Shown here in pieces: positions 55,140-64,000 of a stretch of DNA of 64,000 bases. Below the pieces are notes generated by a model. It had not been told where the DNA came from and did not search any database. It saw nothing but the letters and a program-made list of their open reading frames with translations. This DNA comes from Erinaceus europaeus (taxonomy: Eukaryota; Chordata; Mammalia; Eulipotyphla; Erinaceidae): contig NC_080164.1 of assembly GCF_950295315.1 (NCBI RefSeq), positions 6,371,582 to 6,435,581 on the forward strand, in the 5' to 3' direction. The stretch's first letter is position 1. Every line of letters starts with the position of its first letter. The translations under genes were made by a program, and so were the position numbers.

Positions 55140-56685
55140 TTTTTTTTTTTTTCTTTTTTCTTTCTTTTTTACCTCCAGGGTTATTGTTAGGTGATATTTT
55201 TTTCTTCCATTTTATTCAAAGGACAGAGAGAGATTTGCAGGGGAGGGGTAAATAAATAGGAAGAGAGCCCACATTCTGTGGTCATGAGTAGGAACATTAC
55301 AAGCTGCCCCAATATCAGGACCCGTCTTCCTCAGGTGTAGCATAGAGTATGTTGTCCAGCCTCCCTTCGAAGGATGGAACATTGTCTACCGTTGTTGATC
55401 CAAGTTGAGGGCAAGATCCTATGGGGGCCCACAAAGGGGTCTATTTTGTTGTTCCTGATAGAGAAGACCAGTAACAATAGAGAGAGGGATTTATTTGAGT
55501 TATAGGCCCATCATGTCTGTTTGGGACTCTCAGGACTCCCCGAAGAGGGCCCCAGCTGGTGGAATGGCCTGATAGTGACTAAAGAGTCATCATTAAAGTA
55601 TGCCAGAGTCTTGCCCTTATTCAGCTTTTGCAGTGCTTGCTTTGATAAGGTTAGCTTTGGAGTGAGTGAGAGAACTGTAAGAGGAAGTAGGTAAGGAGGG
55701 TATCTAAGTCTAAGTGGACACTATTTCATTATGAACTTTATACTGAGCTCAGATCTAGAAGGATGCAGAGGTCATATCGGCTCCTAAGCTGATTATGGGC
55801 CCCAGATCACATCAAATCGATGGGGTTTACAGTCAACAATATTTATACACCTTTCTCATATTTGGGAGTTGCTCTCTTCCCTTATCCAGCTTTCTGGTCC
55901 TTTTCCAGCCATGACATCATCTCCCCAGACAATAAGTTGGATCCACCTACATATCAGATTTCAGGCTCAGGGGAAAAAAAAAAACTAGTATAGCCACAGG
56001 TCCTTTGGAATATAACTAAAATATGCCTACTATCTATCTACAAAATGGAGGGCCCCCCAACTCTTCATCTGCACTATTCCAGACTGTAGGTTCATGATTG
56101 TTCAACAATTTGTTTGGCTTTGTATGTTAACTCTCTTTTCAGCCACCAGGCTTCAGATGCTAGCATGATGCTGATCAGACTTCCCTGGACAGAAAACCCC
56201 ACCAATGTGTCCTGGAGCCCCATTTCCCCAGAGCCCTGCCCACCACCCCCCCCCCAGAGCCCTGCCCCACTAGGGAAAGAGAGAGGCAGGCTGGGAGTAT
56301 GGATCAACCTGTCAATGCCCATGTTCAGCAGAGAAGCAATTACAGAAGCCAGACCTTCCACCTTCTGCATCCCACAATGACCCTGGGTCCATACTCTCAG
56401 AAGGATAAAGAATAGGAAAGATATCAGGGGAGGAGATGGGATATGGAGGTCTGGTGGTGGGAACTGTGTGGAGTTGTACCCCTCTTATCCTATGGTTTTG
56501 TCAGTGTTTCCTTTTTAAGAATAAAATAAATAAAGAGGAAGAGAGATAGCTGCAGAACTTTTTCACCACTTGTGAAGCATCCCCCACTGCAGGTGGGAAG
56601 TGAGGGCTCAAACTTGGGTCCTTGCACATAGTACTCTGTGCACTTAACCAGATGCACCACTGCCCAGCCCTGTAGCCTGCCTCCT
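55140..56685 (-). mobile_element. SINE-A long form split by an L1
   Basis: Left part 55140-55267 ('tacctccagggttattgtta', 'aggacagagagagatttgca'); right part 56546-56685 ('agctgcagaactttttcacc', 'ccactgcaggtgggaagtga', 'cacttaaccagatgcaccac'). The two halves are parts of one antisense SINE. Confidence 0.85.
55268..56528 (+). mobile_element. L1 3' UTR with 5' inversion
   Basis: Flanked by a 17-bp duplication with one mismatch ('aataaataggaagagag' at 55251-55267, 'aataaagaggaagagag' at 56529-56545). 55268-55744 is antisense ('ctcaggactccccgaagagg', 'taccgttgttgatccaagtt'), 55745-56528 is sense ('ctcagatctagaaggatgca' to 'ctgtgtggagttgtacccct'). The ends of the inverted and direct parts meet within the same element position (41532 region of the long copy), as in twin-primed insertions. 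Confidence 0.9.
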
Positions 56686-56689
56686 TTGG

Positions 56690-57600
56690 CAATCTTTCCT
56701 CATCTTTATGGAGGGCATTAGGCCTAACACCAAAGGGCACAAGCTTATCCTGAACTATGGCTCTAAGGCCACATCCTACCAAATGCCACATGTGGCTTCT
56801 CAGTCCAGTGTCAGTTTATGTTCCTCCAGTACGTTCTCACTTCAGTTCCCATCCTGCTCTGACACAAACTGCCCATCTGACTCTCCAATGTGTCTGTCTT
56901 CTCTCACTCTTGAGTGTGAAAGTGCTGGGATTTTGCAAGCCAATCTTTCAAGAAGTGGTGCTCTCTGGCCAATGTTTTCATTACAGCCCTGCTCCAGAAA
57001 TGTCTCTCCTGTGGTCTACTCTCTTAGGAATTCCCTGCACTGAGATTCCTATAGTCACAGGCCAGATTCAGTATACAGAAAGACCTCAAGAGTTACTAAT
57101 CCAATGCTCAGTCTGAGGGTATACTTCCTTCTCTACCATTTTAGGATGTGAACAGCCAGTTCCTGCTGGGCAATCCTCTTCCTGGGTTTCTTCTTATCAA
57201 GCAGAATTAGACGGGTTGTATAAGGCTAGAATCTGTCTGGCTCAGGAAGTTCCCTGCAGGCTGCTGCCTGGAGTTCTCTCACTCAGTCAGAGTACCCAGT
57301 TCCTCAAGCCATTCCCCATCTAGCCAATGGTTCCCATCAGAAATTCAGACAGTGCTTTCATTCACTGGGGCTGTGGCCACATCAGTGACCAGCCACAGAG
57401 CAGTCACGGTACAGCTGGTACCTCCTGACCCTCCAGGTGATTTGTGCAGATACCCTCACTGACATTTTTCCCACAGGACTTCAAGCTTGCCTTTGTGCTT
57501 TCAAGCTCCCTTGATAATCTTTGACCTCTGTCAGGGTGCTGCTTCTTTCAGAAATCTGTCTTTTTCATACCTCCATTTCTACTTTCCGTAAGGAAGCAGA
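56690..57600. other. No recognised gene
   Basis: Two overlapping plus-strand frames (56708-57043, 56757-57116) have no domain features. GC content is somewhat higher than average. No splice-supported exon seen. Confidence 0.4.
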
Positions 57601-57607
57601 GTCATAT

Positions 57608-57797
57608 TGTTGGTCTGCTTCTAAATTCTGCTTCTAACACCCCTTCTGTTGCATTGCTTGCCGCTGTGGTCTATTTACATCATCATTGTTTTGCCAGCAC
57701 TGGTTTAACCCCCACTGGTTCCCCTACTTTTTTCCTTGTCCCCACCCCCTATCCTGCCTACATCCTCTTCTGACCTGACACTTCTGCCTCAGGAGAT

Positions 57798-57843
<46 letters not shown>

Positions 57844-57989
57844 GATATAGATATATAGATATATATGACAAGATTGTGATTAGAGATAGCTAGATCAGAC
57901 TGCATTCCCGCTCAATAAAGATTGAACTGCGTCCCACTCAGCCATGAGTCCATGGTTGTCTTTCTCATGCCCGCAAAGCTAGCCCGGCA
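57608..57989 (+). mobile_element. Solo LTR C with expanded GATA repeat
   Basis: 382 bp, TGTTGG...GGCA, exact 6-bp duplication 'tcatat' at 57602-57607 and 57990-57995. U5 end 'cagccatgagtccatggttg' and 'cgcaaagctagcccggca' resembles LTRs A and B, so a related family. A (GATA)n array (57796-57845) sits just upstream of 'caataaagattgaactg' at 57913. Confidence 0.88.
57796..57845. repeat. (GATA)n microsatellite
   Basis: About 12 GATA units, in the LTR where a TATA box would be expected. Confidence 0.95.
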
Positions 57990-57996
57990 TCATATT

Positions 57997-58040
57997 TCTC
58001 TCTCTCTCTCTCTCTCTCTGTCTGTCTGTCTCTTTCCCTC
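57997..58040. repeat. (CT)n / (CTGT)n
   Basis: CT array then 'ctgtctgtctgtctct' directly after the LTR C target duplication. Confidence 0.9.
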
Positions 58041-58127
58041 TCTCTTTCTTTCCTTTTTTACTATAGTTTTTTTTTTTCTTTACTGGGAAGGGATTAATGA
58101 TTTATAGTCAACAAAAAATATATAGGA

Positions 58128-58258
58128 CTAAGTGGTGGTAGATAATATAATGGTTATGCAAAGAGACTCTCATGCCTGAGGCTTCAAAGTCGAAGGTTCA
58201 ATCCCCCTGCACCACCATAAGCCAGAGCTGAGCAGTGCTCCAGTTAAAAAAAAAAAAA
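58128..58258 (+). mobile_element. SINE-B, best copy
   Basis: 'agtggtggtagataatataa', 'tggttatgcaaagagactct', 'catgcctgaggcttcaaagt', B-box-like 'aggttcaatccccctgcacc', 'gccagagctgagcagtgctc' and an A-run. Used here as the reference for this family. Confidence 0.88.
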
Positions 58259-58408
58259 ATACAGTAGTTGGTACATGTGTAATATTTCTCAGTTTTCCAC
58301 ATAACATTGTAGTCCCCCACCTGGTTCCTCCTCCACCATCATGAACCCTCCCCACCTCACTCTATCCTGCCCCAGAGGCCTTTACTGTGGTACAATACCC
58401 CAACTCCA
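58258..58408 (-). repeat. L1 3' end, antisense
   Basis: 'tacagtagttggtacatgtg', 'cacctggttcctcctccacc' and 'ggtacaataccccaactcca' repeat the 3000-3200 antisense L1. Stops at the LTR-like sequence. Confidence 0.75.
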
Positions 58409-59001
58409 GTCTGAGTTGGCGTTCTGGCAGGGTGATCTCCAGCAGAAAAGAAACCGACCAGTTCTTTCTCACGCGCTCAAAGGATGAAAAACGAAGTAAA
58501 GACACCGGGGAGATTGAAGCATGCTCAGATCTCCTTTATCAGCAGGTGGGCAAAAGTTTAAATAGAAAACCAAAGAACATTATTCAAATATGTCAGAAAT
58601 TACAGGTTTCTTAAAGGTCAGCTTGCCCCTATGGTAGGGGGCTGGTATGACAAGAATTGATGCAGATACATAAAGGTCAAGATAATTAGTCTCCTGATGC
58701 AGGCATTTAATTACCTAAAGGCGTTTGAGGGGAGGGGAGGGGTTGAGCCAGTTAAGGCAAAATGGAAGATAAGCAAGGTTTGATGCAAATTGAGGACATC
58801 AAGGGGCACTGCTAGGAGTGTGTGATAAGGTGTGTTCTCCTCTGTGATCAGAAAGTGAGGTGAACTTTGAGTAAGTGAATCTTAAAGTAGGTGGCTATGT
58901 GGCCTGTAGTCAATGGAAAGAAGTACTGAGGTTTCTGTGGGCTTGAGAATCAAGAAAGGAAGAACTTAGTCTGAGAGATGGTTTCTCCCCTTCGCTCACC
59001 A
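58409..59001 (-). mobile_element. LTR-like element D, antisense
   Basis: Read on the minus strand: a 'ctatttaaac' TATA-like box, then 'ctgataaaggagatctgagc', a CpG-containing end 'gagcgcgtgagaaagaactg' and 'ccctgccagaacgcca'. Plus-strand ends are TGGCG and CACCA. No target duplication found; limits are uncertain and the element may extend to about 59150. Confidence 0.45.
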
Positions 59002-59004
59002 CGG

Positions 59005-60005
59005 TTGAGAGACTAACAAGAGGGTATCTTCTCAGACCTCCATCCAAGGATGGGGGGAGTTCTCCCTAAGCTCTATCAAGCTTACACAGAGCCCCAACAA
59101 ACCAGTGTCTTGTTCTAGCCACATTCTCTATCTAACATCCTCTCAGGTTCAAATGCACAATTATGCATAGCCTTCCCAGTTTTTTTTGTTTGTTTGTTTT
59201 TTGGCTTCACTAGGACTTCCTGGGTTAGACTTTCTGATTCTTCCATTAAACACCCCTTAATGAACATCGCCTTGGAGGAGAGAGATCCTTCCTCTGCTCA
59301 GCCGTAAGCTGTTCACTACAGGAAATTAAAGGGACATGACCTTGAAACTAATGTTTCGTGTTGGATGGAATCCCAGAAGGGAAGGAATGTAGCACTTTTG
59401 CAGGTTAAGTGTGATAAACAGTAATGTGAGATGTTAAAAACACAGAAAACTTGAAAATGTGTATTATCTTCACAGCTTTTCTATAAATATAACACTATTT
59501 TGAAATTAAAACTTTATTTAAAAAGATAGTATCTATTCAATTCTATGAAGCAAAACTCATGAACAGTTCCATTTTACCAAAAAAATAATTTAAAAACCTT
59601 GGACATTGTAGTCCCACTGATGTCCTGTCTCTAGACACTCACTTCACTTTTTCCCTCTCTCTTCTCTAGAACTATTATTATTAATTTCCACAATGTCCAG
59701 AATCTAGAATTTGCTCCACCCTAGTCAATTCTTGGAATAAAGCCCAAGCTGGCCTTTTGTCACCATTCTCAGCAGTATTTCTCTAACAGGGTGTGTGTCT
59801 GTGTTCCAGCTGCCCCAGAGTTTGACCTGAGCACATTTTAGCCACTGTGACAAAGTTTGGAAAGTACTACTAGACAAATTAGATCCCTTTTTGTTGGGTA
59901 ATTGCGCAGATGTGGGCAAACATTGGCAGGGCCCACAAGCCATTATATTTCTATGCAAGTATTATTTACAGATATCCACCACGTTATCCCCTCAGGGATA
60001 GCTTA
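59005..60005. other. No recognised gene
   Basis: 59010-59160 may still belong to an ERV. The minus-strand frame at 59725-59958 has no domain features. Confidence 0.35.
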
Positions 60006-60007
60006 GT

Positions 60008-60354
60008 TCTTCTTCTTCTAGCGTTTGCCCTTCTTCCGTAGCCAGTCAACAGCGTCAGGTTGAGCCTGATATAAAGTTTCAAGACCTCCTTTGAATCTGG
60101 AGAGGTGGCAGTCGTTGACTATGTGGGTCATAGTCTGTCTGGAGCCGCAGGGGCAGTTCGGGTCGTCTCTGGCTCCCCAGCGATGGAACATAGCGGTGCA
60201 CCGGCCATGGCCTGTTCGATAGCGATTGAGGAGGGCCCAATCATAACGTGCTAGGTCAAAGCCGGGTTGACGCTTGCAGGGGTCTGTGATGAGGTGTTTG
60301 TTCTTTACCTCAGCTGACTGCCAGCTCTGTTTCCAAGAGACTGGAACAGAGAAA
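60008..60354 (-). mobile_element. Non-LTR retrotransposon, copy 3 (5'-truncated)
   Basis: Antisense. Begins at the 3' end with a (TTC)n tail ('ttcttcttcttctagcg' = stop plus (GAA)n on the element strand) and matches the last ~340 bases of copies 1 and 2. The frame 60018-60395 is open and reads 'FSVPVSWKQSWQSAEV', 'RTGHGRCTAMFHRWGARDD' and the C-x-C-x7-H-x4-C knuckle. It joins LTR-like sequence at about 60355; no target duplication found. Confidence 0.9.
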
Positions 60355-60355
60355 C

Positions 60356-60705
60356 CATTGCAACAGTTGCTAGGATGCTTCCACCTTCCCAGCATGCCTT
60401 TTGCCTCTTTCCATCCCCTTTCCTAGCCAATCCCGTCCCAACTTGCCACTTCAGGTTATTACCCTATAAAGCCCGCTGCTGTTCCGGATTCCTTTTTTTG
60501 CTCTTCTCTCTTCTGCGAGCAGACCTGGAGAAGGGCTGCTGCGCATAGCATAGCGGAAGGCGGCCATTTTGCTAGCTCCACGTGGCCCACCACTGTGCTC
60601 TCACTCAACTCTGAGGCACCCACATGAATAAAGATTTGCATTCCCAAAACGCCACAAATTCCTGGTCTTTTCGCTCTCCCCCGTGACACAACCCAACACC
60701 GTTTA
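60356..60705 (+). mobile_element. LTR-like element E
   Basis: CCAAT-like 'ctagccaatcccgtcc' (60423), TATA 'accctataaagcccgc' (60461), CpG-rich 'cgcatagcatagcggaaggc' and 'catgaataaagatttgc' (60625), then a 'cttttcgctctcccccgtga' end. Order and spacing fit U3-R-U5 of an ERV LTR. Abuts copy 3 of the non-LTR element; ends not defined, no target duplication. Confidence 0.6.
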
Positions 60706-60714
60706 GCTGCCATA

Positions 60715-61620
60715 CCAAGAAAGAAAATGTATGAGACTATATGTCATTGCTCTGTGAGAATGACTTTAGTCAGTGACCATGTCTGAGAGGTCTTCAAAGA
60801 TCATACCATGCTGACACTCTTGTGGATTTCCAAACACAGAGGCAGAGTACCCACTATGTACAGACACAATCACTAGCCACACACACGGCCAGTCTTCAGG
60901 GAGCTTCTGGCTCTCCAATCCACGCCAGGAGCCTTGACAACCACTTAATGACACCTCAGCTGGGCCCAATGTGAAGTCATTTCACTCACACAGATCTATT
61001 ATGCCTAATGAAATTTCAGCCAGAAATTTTCATTTTCAGATGTAATGATCACCCGACTACAAAAAAAAAATTAAGATACACTTTAAACAGTAGTCCAATA
61101 ATAGCTTCTGCATCCATCACACAGAAGACTGATTAGATAGAGATCATGTCTGATGGGATTAGAATCTAATCAGAAGCCCCAGTTCCAAAACATCTAACTG
61201 AAAACTGAGATGGGCAAGTAAGAGTCTGTAGAAAGACAAAATTCAACTGTGATCTCTCAAGTAGTTTTAATCTTAGAAAGTATATGTTGCACATTCTAGA
61301 GACCAATGAAATATTGGCTTATGAGTAATAATTAGATGATAGAGTGCTTGGTAGACAGATAGGAAGATAGATGGTGGATAATAGATTAACTAGTAGATTA
61401 GAGGTGGAAATCGAGAGACAGACAAAAATATGTCCCTGCCACAGAGAATAAAGTAAAATCCAAGCCACCTTGGGCACCTGTTAATCTTTTCACCCAGAAA
61501 AATTCAGGGCAAAGGTTCAATGTGCCATCCAACCATGCAGTCTCAACAAGTGAGTTTTTGATAAGGAACCTTGTCCCATCTGGTAGTATTCTGCAAAATA
61601 TGGCTGGTAAACAGGTGGAT
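60715..61620. other. No recognised gene
   Basis: A minus-strand frame at 60766-60969 has no features. GATA-like short repeats at 61355-61400. Otherwise unrecognised. Confidence 0.4.
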
Positions 61621-61629
61621 GAAGAATTG

Positions 61630-61970
61630 CTGTTAATGCCTATGGAGTACTCCTGAGAGATGAAAAAGAGTTCTGGGATTGGATGGTGGTACCAGTAATA
61701 CAATAATGTCAATGTTTGCAATGCCACTGAACTCTACCCTTAGAAATGGTTAAGATGGGAGCCAACAAAATGGTTCACCCAGAGAATGTACCAGCCTTGT
61801 CATGGTCAGCCCATGTTCGAGACCATCTGTCACTTCATTGGAAGAAGCATCAGTGCTGTGATCTCTTTCTTCTCTCCCTCTGTCTCTGTCTCAGAGTGGT
61901 GAAACGCTGACCGTGAAGGAGAAAAAATGGTTAGGATAGTAAATTTTGTGTTATGCGTATTTGAATGAAG
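61630..61970 (+). repeat. Ancient L1M-type 3' end split by SINE-B
   Basis: 'gggattggatggtggtacca', 'caatgccactgaactctacc' | SINE | 'gtaaattttgtgttatgcgt'. This is the typical 3' end of old mammalian L1s. Confidence 0.6.
61752..61918 (+). mobile_element. SINE-B in ancient L1, with TSD
   Basis: 'agccaacaaaatggttcacc', 'cagcccatgttcgagaccat', 'gaagaagcatcagtgctgtg' and CT-rich part. Flanked by 'aaatggttaagatgg' / 'aaatggttaggatag'. Confidence 0.7.
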
Positions 61971-62037
61971 GAAAAACTACTCAGGCAGAAGAAATACTGA
62001 CATTTTTAATGTCTCCTGTATTAAGTAGTGTCCATAA

Positions 62038-62145
62038 GGGTATATATATTATATAAAATATATATTATATTATATTATATTATATTATATTATATTATAT
62101 TATATTATATTATATTATATTATATTATATTATTATATTAATATA
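62038..62145. repeat. (TATAT)n pentanucleotide array
   Basis: About 18 units of 'atatt' ('tattatattatattatatta' phase) between 'tatatatattatataaa' and 'attaatatatttttc'. Confidence 0.95.
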
Positions 62146-62455
62146 TTTTTCCCTCCAGGATTATTTATCACTGGGGTTTAGTGCCTGCACTATGAATCCA
62201 CTGTTCCTGGAGGCCATTTTTTCCCTGTTTTATTGGATAGAACATAGAAATTGAGAGGAGGGGGAGATAGAGAAGGAGAGAGAGAGGGGGAGAGAGAGAC
62301 CTTCAGACCTACTTCACTACTTGAAAAGCAACCTCCCACCCCACTGCATGTGTGGAGCAGGGGCTCGAACCCAGATCCTTGCGCAGGTCCTTGCACTTGG
62401 TACTATGTACGCTTAACCTGCTGTGCCACCCATAGACTGTTTTAACCCGGCCCCC
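62146..62455 (-). mobile_element. SINE-A long form, antisense
   Basis: 'cctccaggattatttatcac', 'tgaatccactgttcctggag', 'attggatagaacatagaaat', 'ggggctcgaacccagatcct' and head 'gcttaacctgctgtgccacc'. 'catagactgttttaacccgg' at the end carries a tandem 'ccatagactgtttta' duplication (62430-62470). Confidence 0.9.
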
Positions 62456-62474
62456 CATAGACTGTTTTATATTC

Positions 62475-63330
62475 TTTGTAGCAATCTGTATTTAAGCCCA
62501 TTTTTCAGATAATTAAATGAAGCTGTGCCCTTCCTCACTGCAGTCTATGGCCTGACTAGAGGAAAAAAGGCATCTATTTCACAATCACCCATGTCTACTT
62601 TGGTTCCAAGTAAAGCCTGAGACTTGTTATCCAGAAATTAAACAAGAGAAATTATATTTACTTCTTCCACCCCAGTGAGCTTTCCATCTCTAACCTTGAA
62701 TATTCAACACTGTGCCAAGTTATGATTCACCGGGAAGCAGTTGTGGCTTTATTTATGTATTTTAAAGGGAAGCAAGGGCTAATTCCTCAATGGGATGGCT
62801 ATCTTTAAAGAGAAAAAAATTAGAATATGTATTTTAATTGTCAATAGTGAAACTGCTTCTCTTAACAAAGCCAGACTTTTTGGATCTTTCTTCTCTTGTT
62901 TCTTGAAATGTGTCAAGATAATAATATATGATACTAATTCTCCTATTTAGTTGACATATAAGTCCGAATAGCCCTTATCGTAAGGGTTACATCTTCAAAG
63001 CTTAGTTCTTGCATGGACACTTCTCTGACAGACAGGCCAACTCCTTTCTCCCCTCCAATCACTTCCTGCCATTGAACATGTCCAACAGTTTACACAATAC
63101 TCACAACTGAAAATCACTAGAGCAATTCATTATCCTTTCCCATCGTCCCTCTGAACTAGGAGGGTAATTGTAGAGTAAGAGACTTTATTTCTCTGAATCT
63201 GGCTCAAAATGCTATAATCATTCACACAGTGGGGAGGATGAGAAGAGGAGGAGAGAGAGAGGCGGGGGGGGGGGAGTGGACACAGGATGGAAAGAGAGCG
63301 AATTCAGGCAATTTTCTTCAAAACAAAAAG
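62475..63330. other. No recognised gene
   Basis: A short G-run (63264-63274) and otherwise AT-rich, unrecognised sequence. Confidence 0.4.
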
Positions 63331-63334
63331 CAGG

Positions 63335-63625
63335 GAGCTGAGGATATAGCACAATGGTTCTGCATGAAGGCTCTGAAGCCCCAGGTTAAATCTCCAGCAC
63401 CATCATAAGTCAAAGCTGAATACTTCTGGATTCTCTCTCTCTCTCTCCCTCTCCCTCTCTCTCTCTCCCTCCCTCTCTCTCTCCCTCCCTCTCTCTCTCC
63501 CTCCCTCTCTCTCTCCCTCCCTCTCTCTCTTTCTCCCTCCCTCCCTCCCTCTCTCTCTTTCTCTACTTCTATCTCTAACTTTTCCTATCTCTCCATTTAT
63601 ATATCTGTTTCATTAAAAAATAATA
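63335..63625 (+). mobile_element. SINE-B with long CT array
   Basis: 'agctgaggatatagcacaat', 'aggctctgaagccccaggtt', 'ccagcaccatcataagtcaa', then (CTCTCCCTCC)n at 63435-63570 and 'cattaaaaaataataaaaca'. Confidence 0.78.
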
Positions 63626-63674
63626 AAACACAGGGCATAAAATATCTATAACAATTTCCAATAACATTGTTTCT

Positions 63675-63936
63675 TTTAAAAAAATTTATTTATTCCCTTT
63701 TGTTGCCCTTGTTGTTTTATTGTTGTTGTTATTGATGTTGTCGTCGTTGTTGGATAGGACAGAGCGAAATGGAGAGAGGAGGGGAAGACAGAGAGGGTGA
63801 GAGAAAGATAGACACCTGCAGACCTGCTTCACTCCCCTGCAGGTGAGGAGCTGGGGGTTTGAACCAGGACCCTTAATCCGGTCCTTGTGCTTTGCACCAC
63901 CTATGCTAAACCCGCTGTACTACCTGACTCCCAGTT
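63675..63936 (-). mobile_element. SINE-A, antisense, with TSD
   Basis: Near-complete copy; the 'CGCTTCACAGGTGGTGAAG' part is shortened ('ctgcttcactcccctgcagg'). Duplication 'acattgtttct' / 'acattgttcct' at about 63664-63674 and 63937-63947. Confidence 0.92.
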
Positions 63937-64000
63937 ACATTGTTCCTAAGAGAGCTGCCAGCTACATATGGGGAAACTATTTCTGGTGAAACAGCCTCTG

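Noticed and set aside
56708..57116. Two overlapping frames (111 and 119 codons) in non-repeat DNA
   Set aside because: Considered as a possible exon, but the two frames overlap without bias, no motif is recognisable, and flanking splice sites are not convincing.
58409..59001. A complete endogenous retrovirus between 57.6 and 60.7 kb
   Set aside because: The LTR-like elements C, D and E have different sequences and orientations, and no gag, pol or env-like frame lies between them.

Overview
This is a gene-poor, repeat-dense stretch of mammalian nuclear DNA. The main repeat is a tRNA-derived SINE (here 'SINE-A'). It has a head with a Pol III B-box of the type GGTTCGAGCCCC, a body 'CTCCCCACCTGCAGGGGAGTCGCTTCAC..GGTGAAGCAGGTCTGCAGG', a pyrimidine-rich part and a tail 'CAACAAAAGGGAATAAATAA'. 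From memory this is the abundant SINE of hedgehogs (Erinaceidae, ERI-type), so a hedgehog-like eulipotyphlan is the best guess; this is recognition, not a database search. A second short SINE ('SINE-B', 'ATGGTTATGCAAAGAGACTCTCATGCCTGAGGC' type, often ending in (CT)n) is also frequent. Mammalian L1 pieces, remnants that look like MIR, L2, MaLR and MER5, and several solo LTRs make up most of the rest. I found no host protein-coding exon, rRNA, canonical tRNA gene or CRISPR. Nearly all the open frames are chance frames in repeats.

Layout. 1-9.6 kb: L1 3' pieces and a broken antisense L1 (about 4.66-7.33 kb) that itself carries a 278-bp younger L1 insertion. 9.6-31 kb: many SINE-A and SINE-B copies, L1 3' UTRs at 14.8, 25.9, 28.2 and 30.5 kb, a solo LTR at 17.4-18.1 kb split by a SINE, and older MaLR/MER5-like relics. 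31.9-33.4 kb: a 1.5-kb non-LTR retrotransposon fragment whose reverse transcriptase is not of L1 type. 33.5-42.3 kb: SINEs and sense-strand L1s, including a 3' end with an ORF2 tail and about 2.1 kb of 3' UTR (39.8-42.3 kb). 43-46.3 kb: a composite L1 broken by a solo LTR and three SINEs. 46.7-52.2 kb: antisense L1 pieces, one split at 50.7-51.3 kb by a second copy of the unusual retrotransposon. 54.3-60.7 kb: four LTR-like elements, a SINE split by an L1 with a 5' inversion, and a third copy (antisense) of the unusual retrotransposon. 60.7-64 kb: an ancient L1 3' end, a (TATAT)n array and more SINEs.

The most interesting signal is the three-copy non-LTR element. Its RT has the YADD core, and its C-terminus has a C-x-C-x7-H-x4-C knuckle as in the Jockey/I/R1 groups. 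It ends directly at a (GAA)n tail after the stop codon, with target-site duplications on two copies. Copies 1 and 2 are about 96% identical by hand count, so it moved well after the old L1s. It does not look like L1, L2, CR1 or BovB as I know them, so horizontal acquisition is possible but unproven. A second notable point is a solo-LTR family (43.5 and 54.3 kb) with exact or near-exact 6-bp target duplications; one copy contains a 34-base stretch almost identical to the 5' half of tRNA-Gly(GCC). The nested insertions allow much of the order of events to be read directly.
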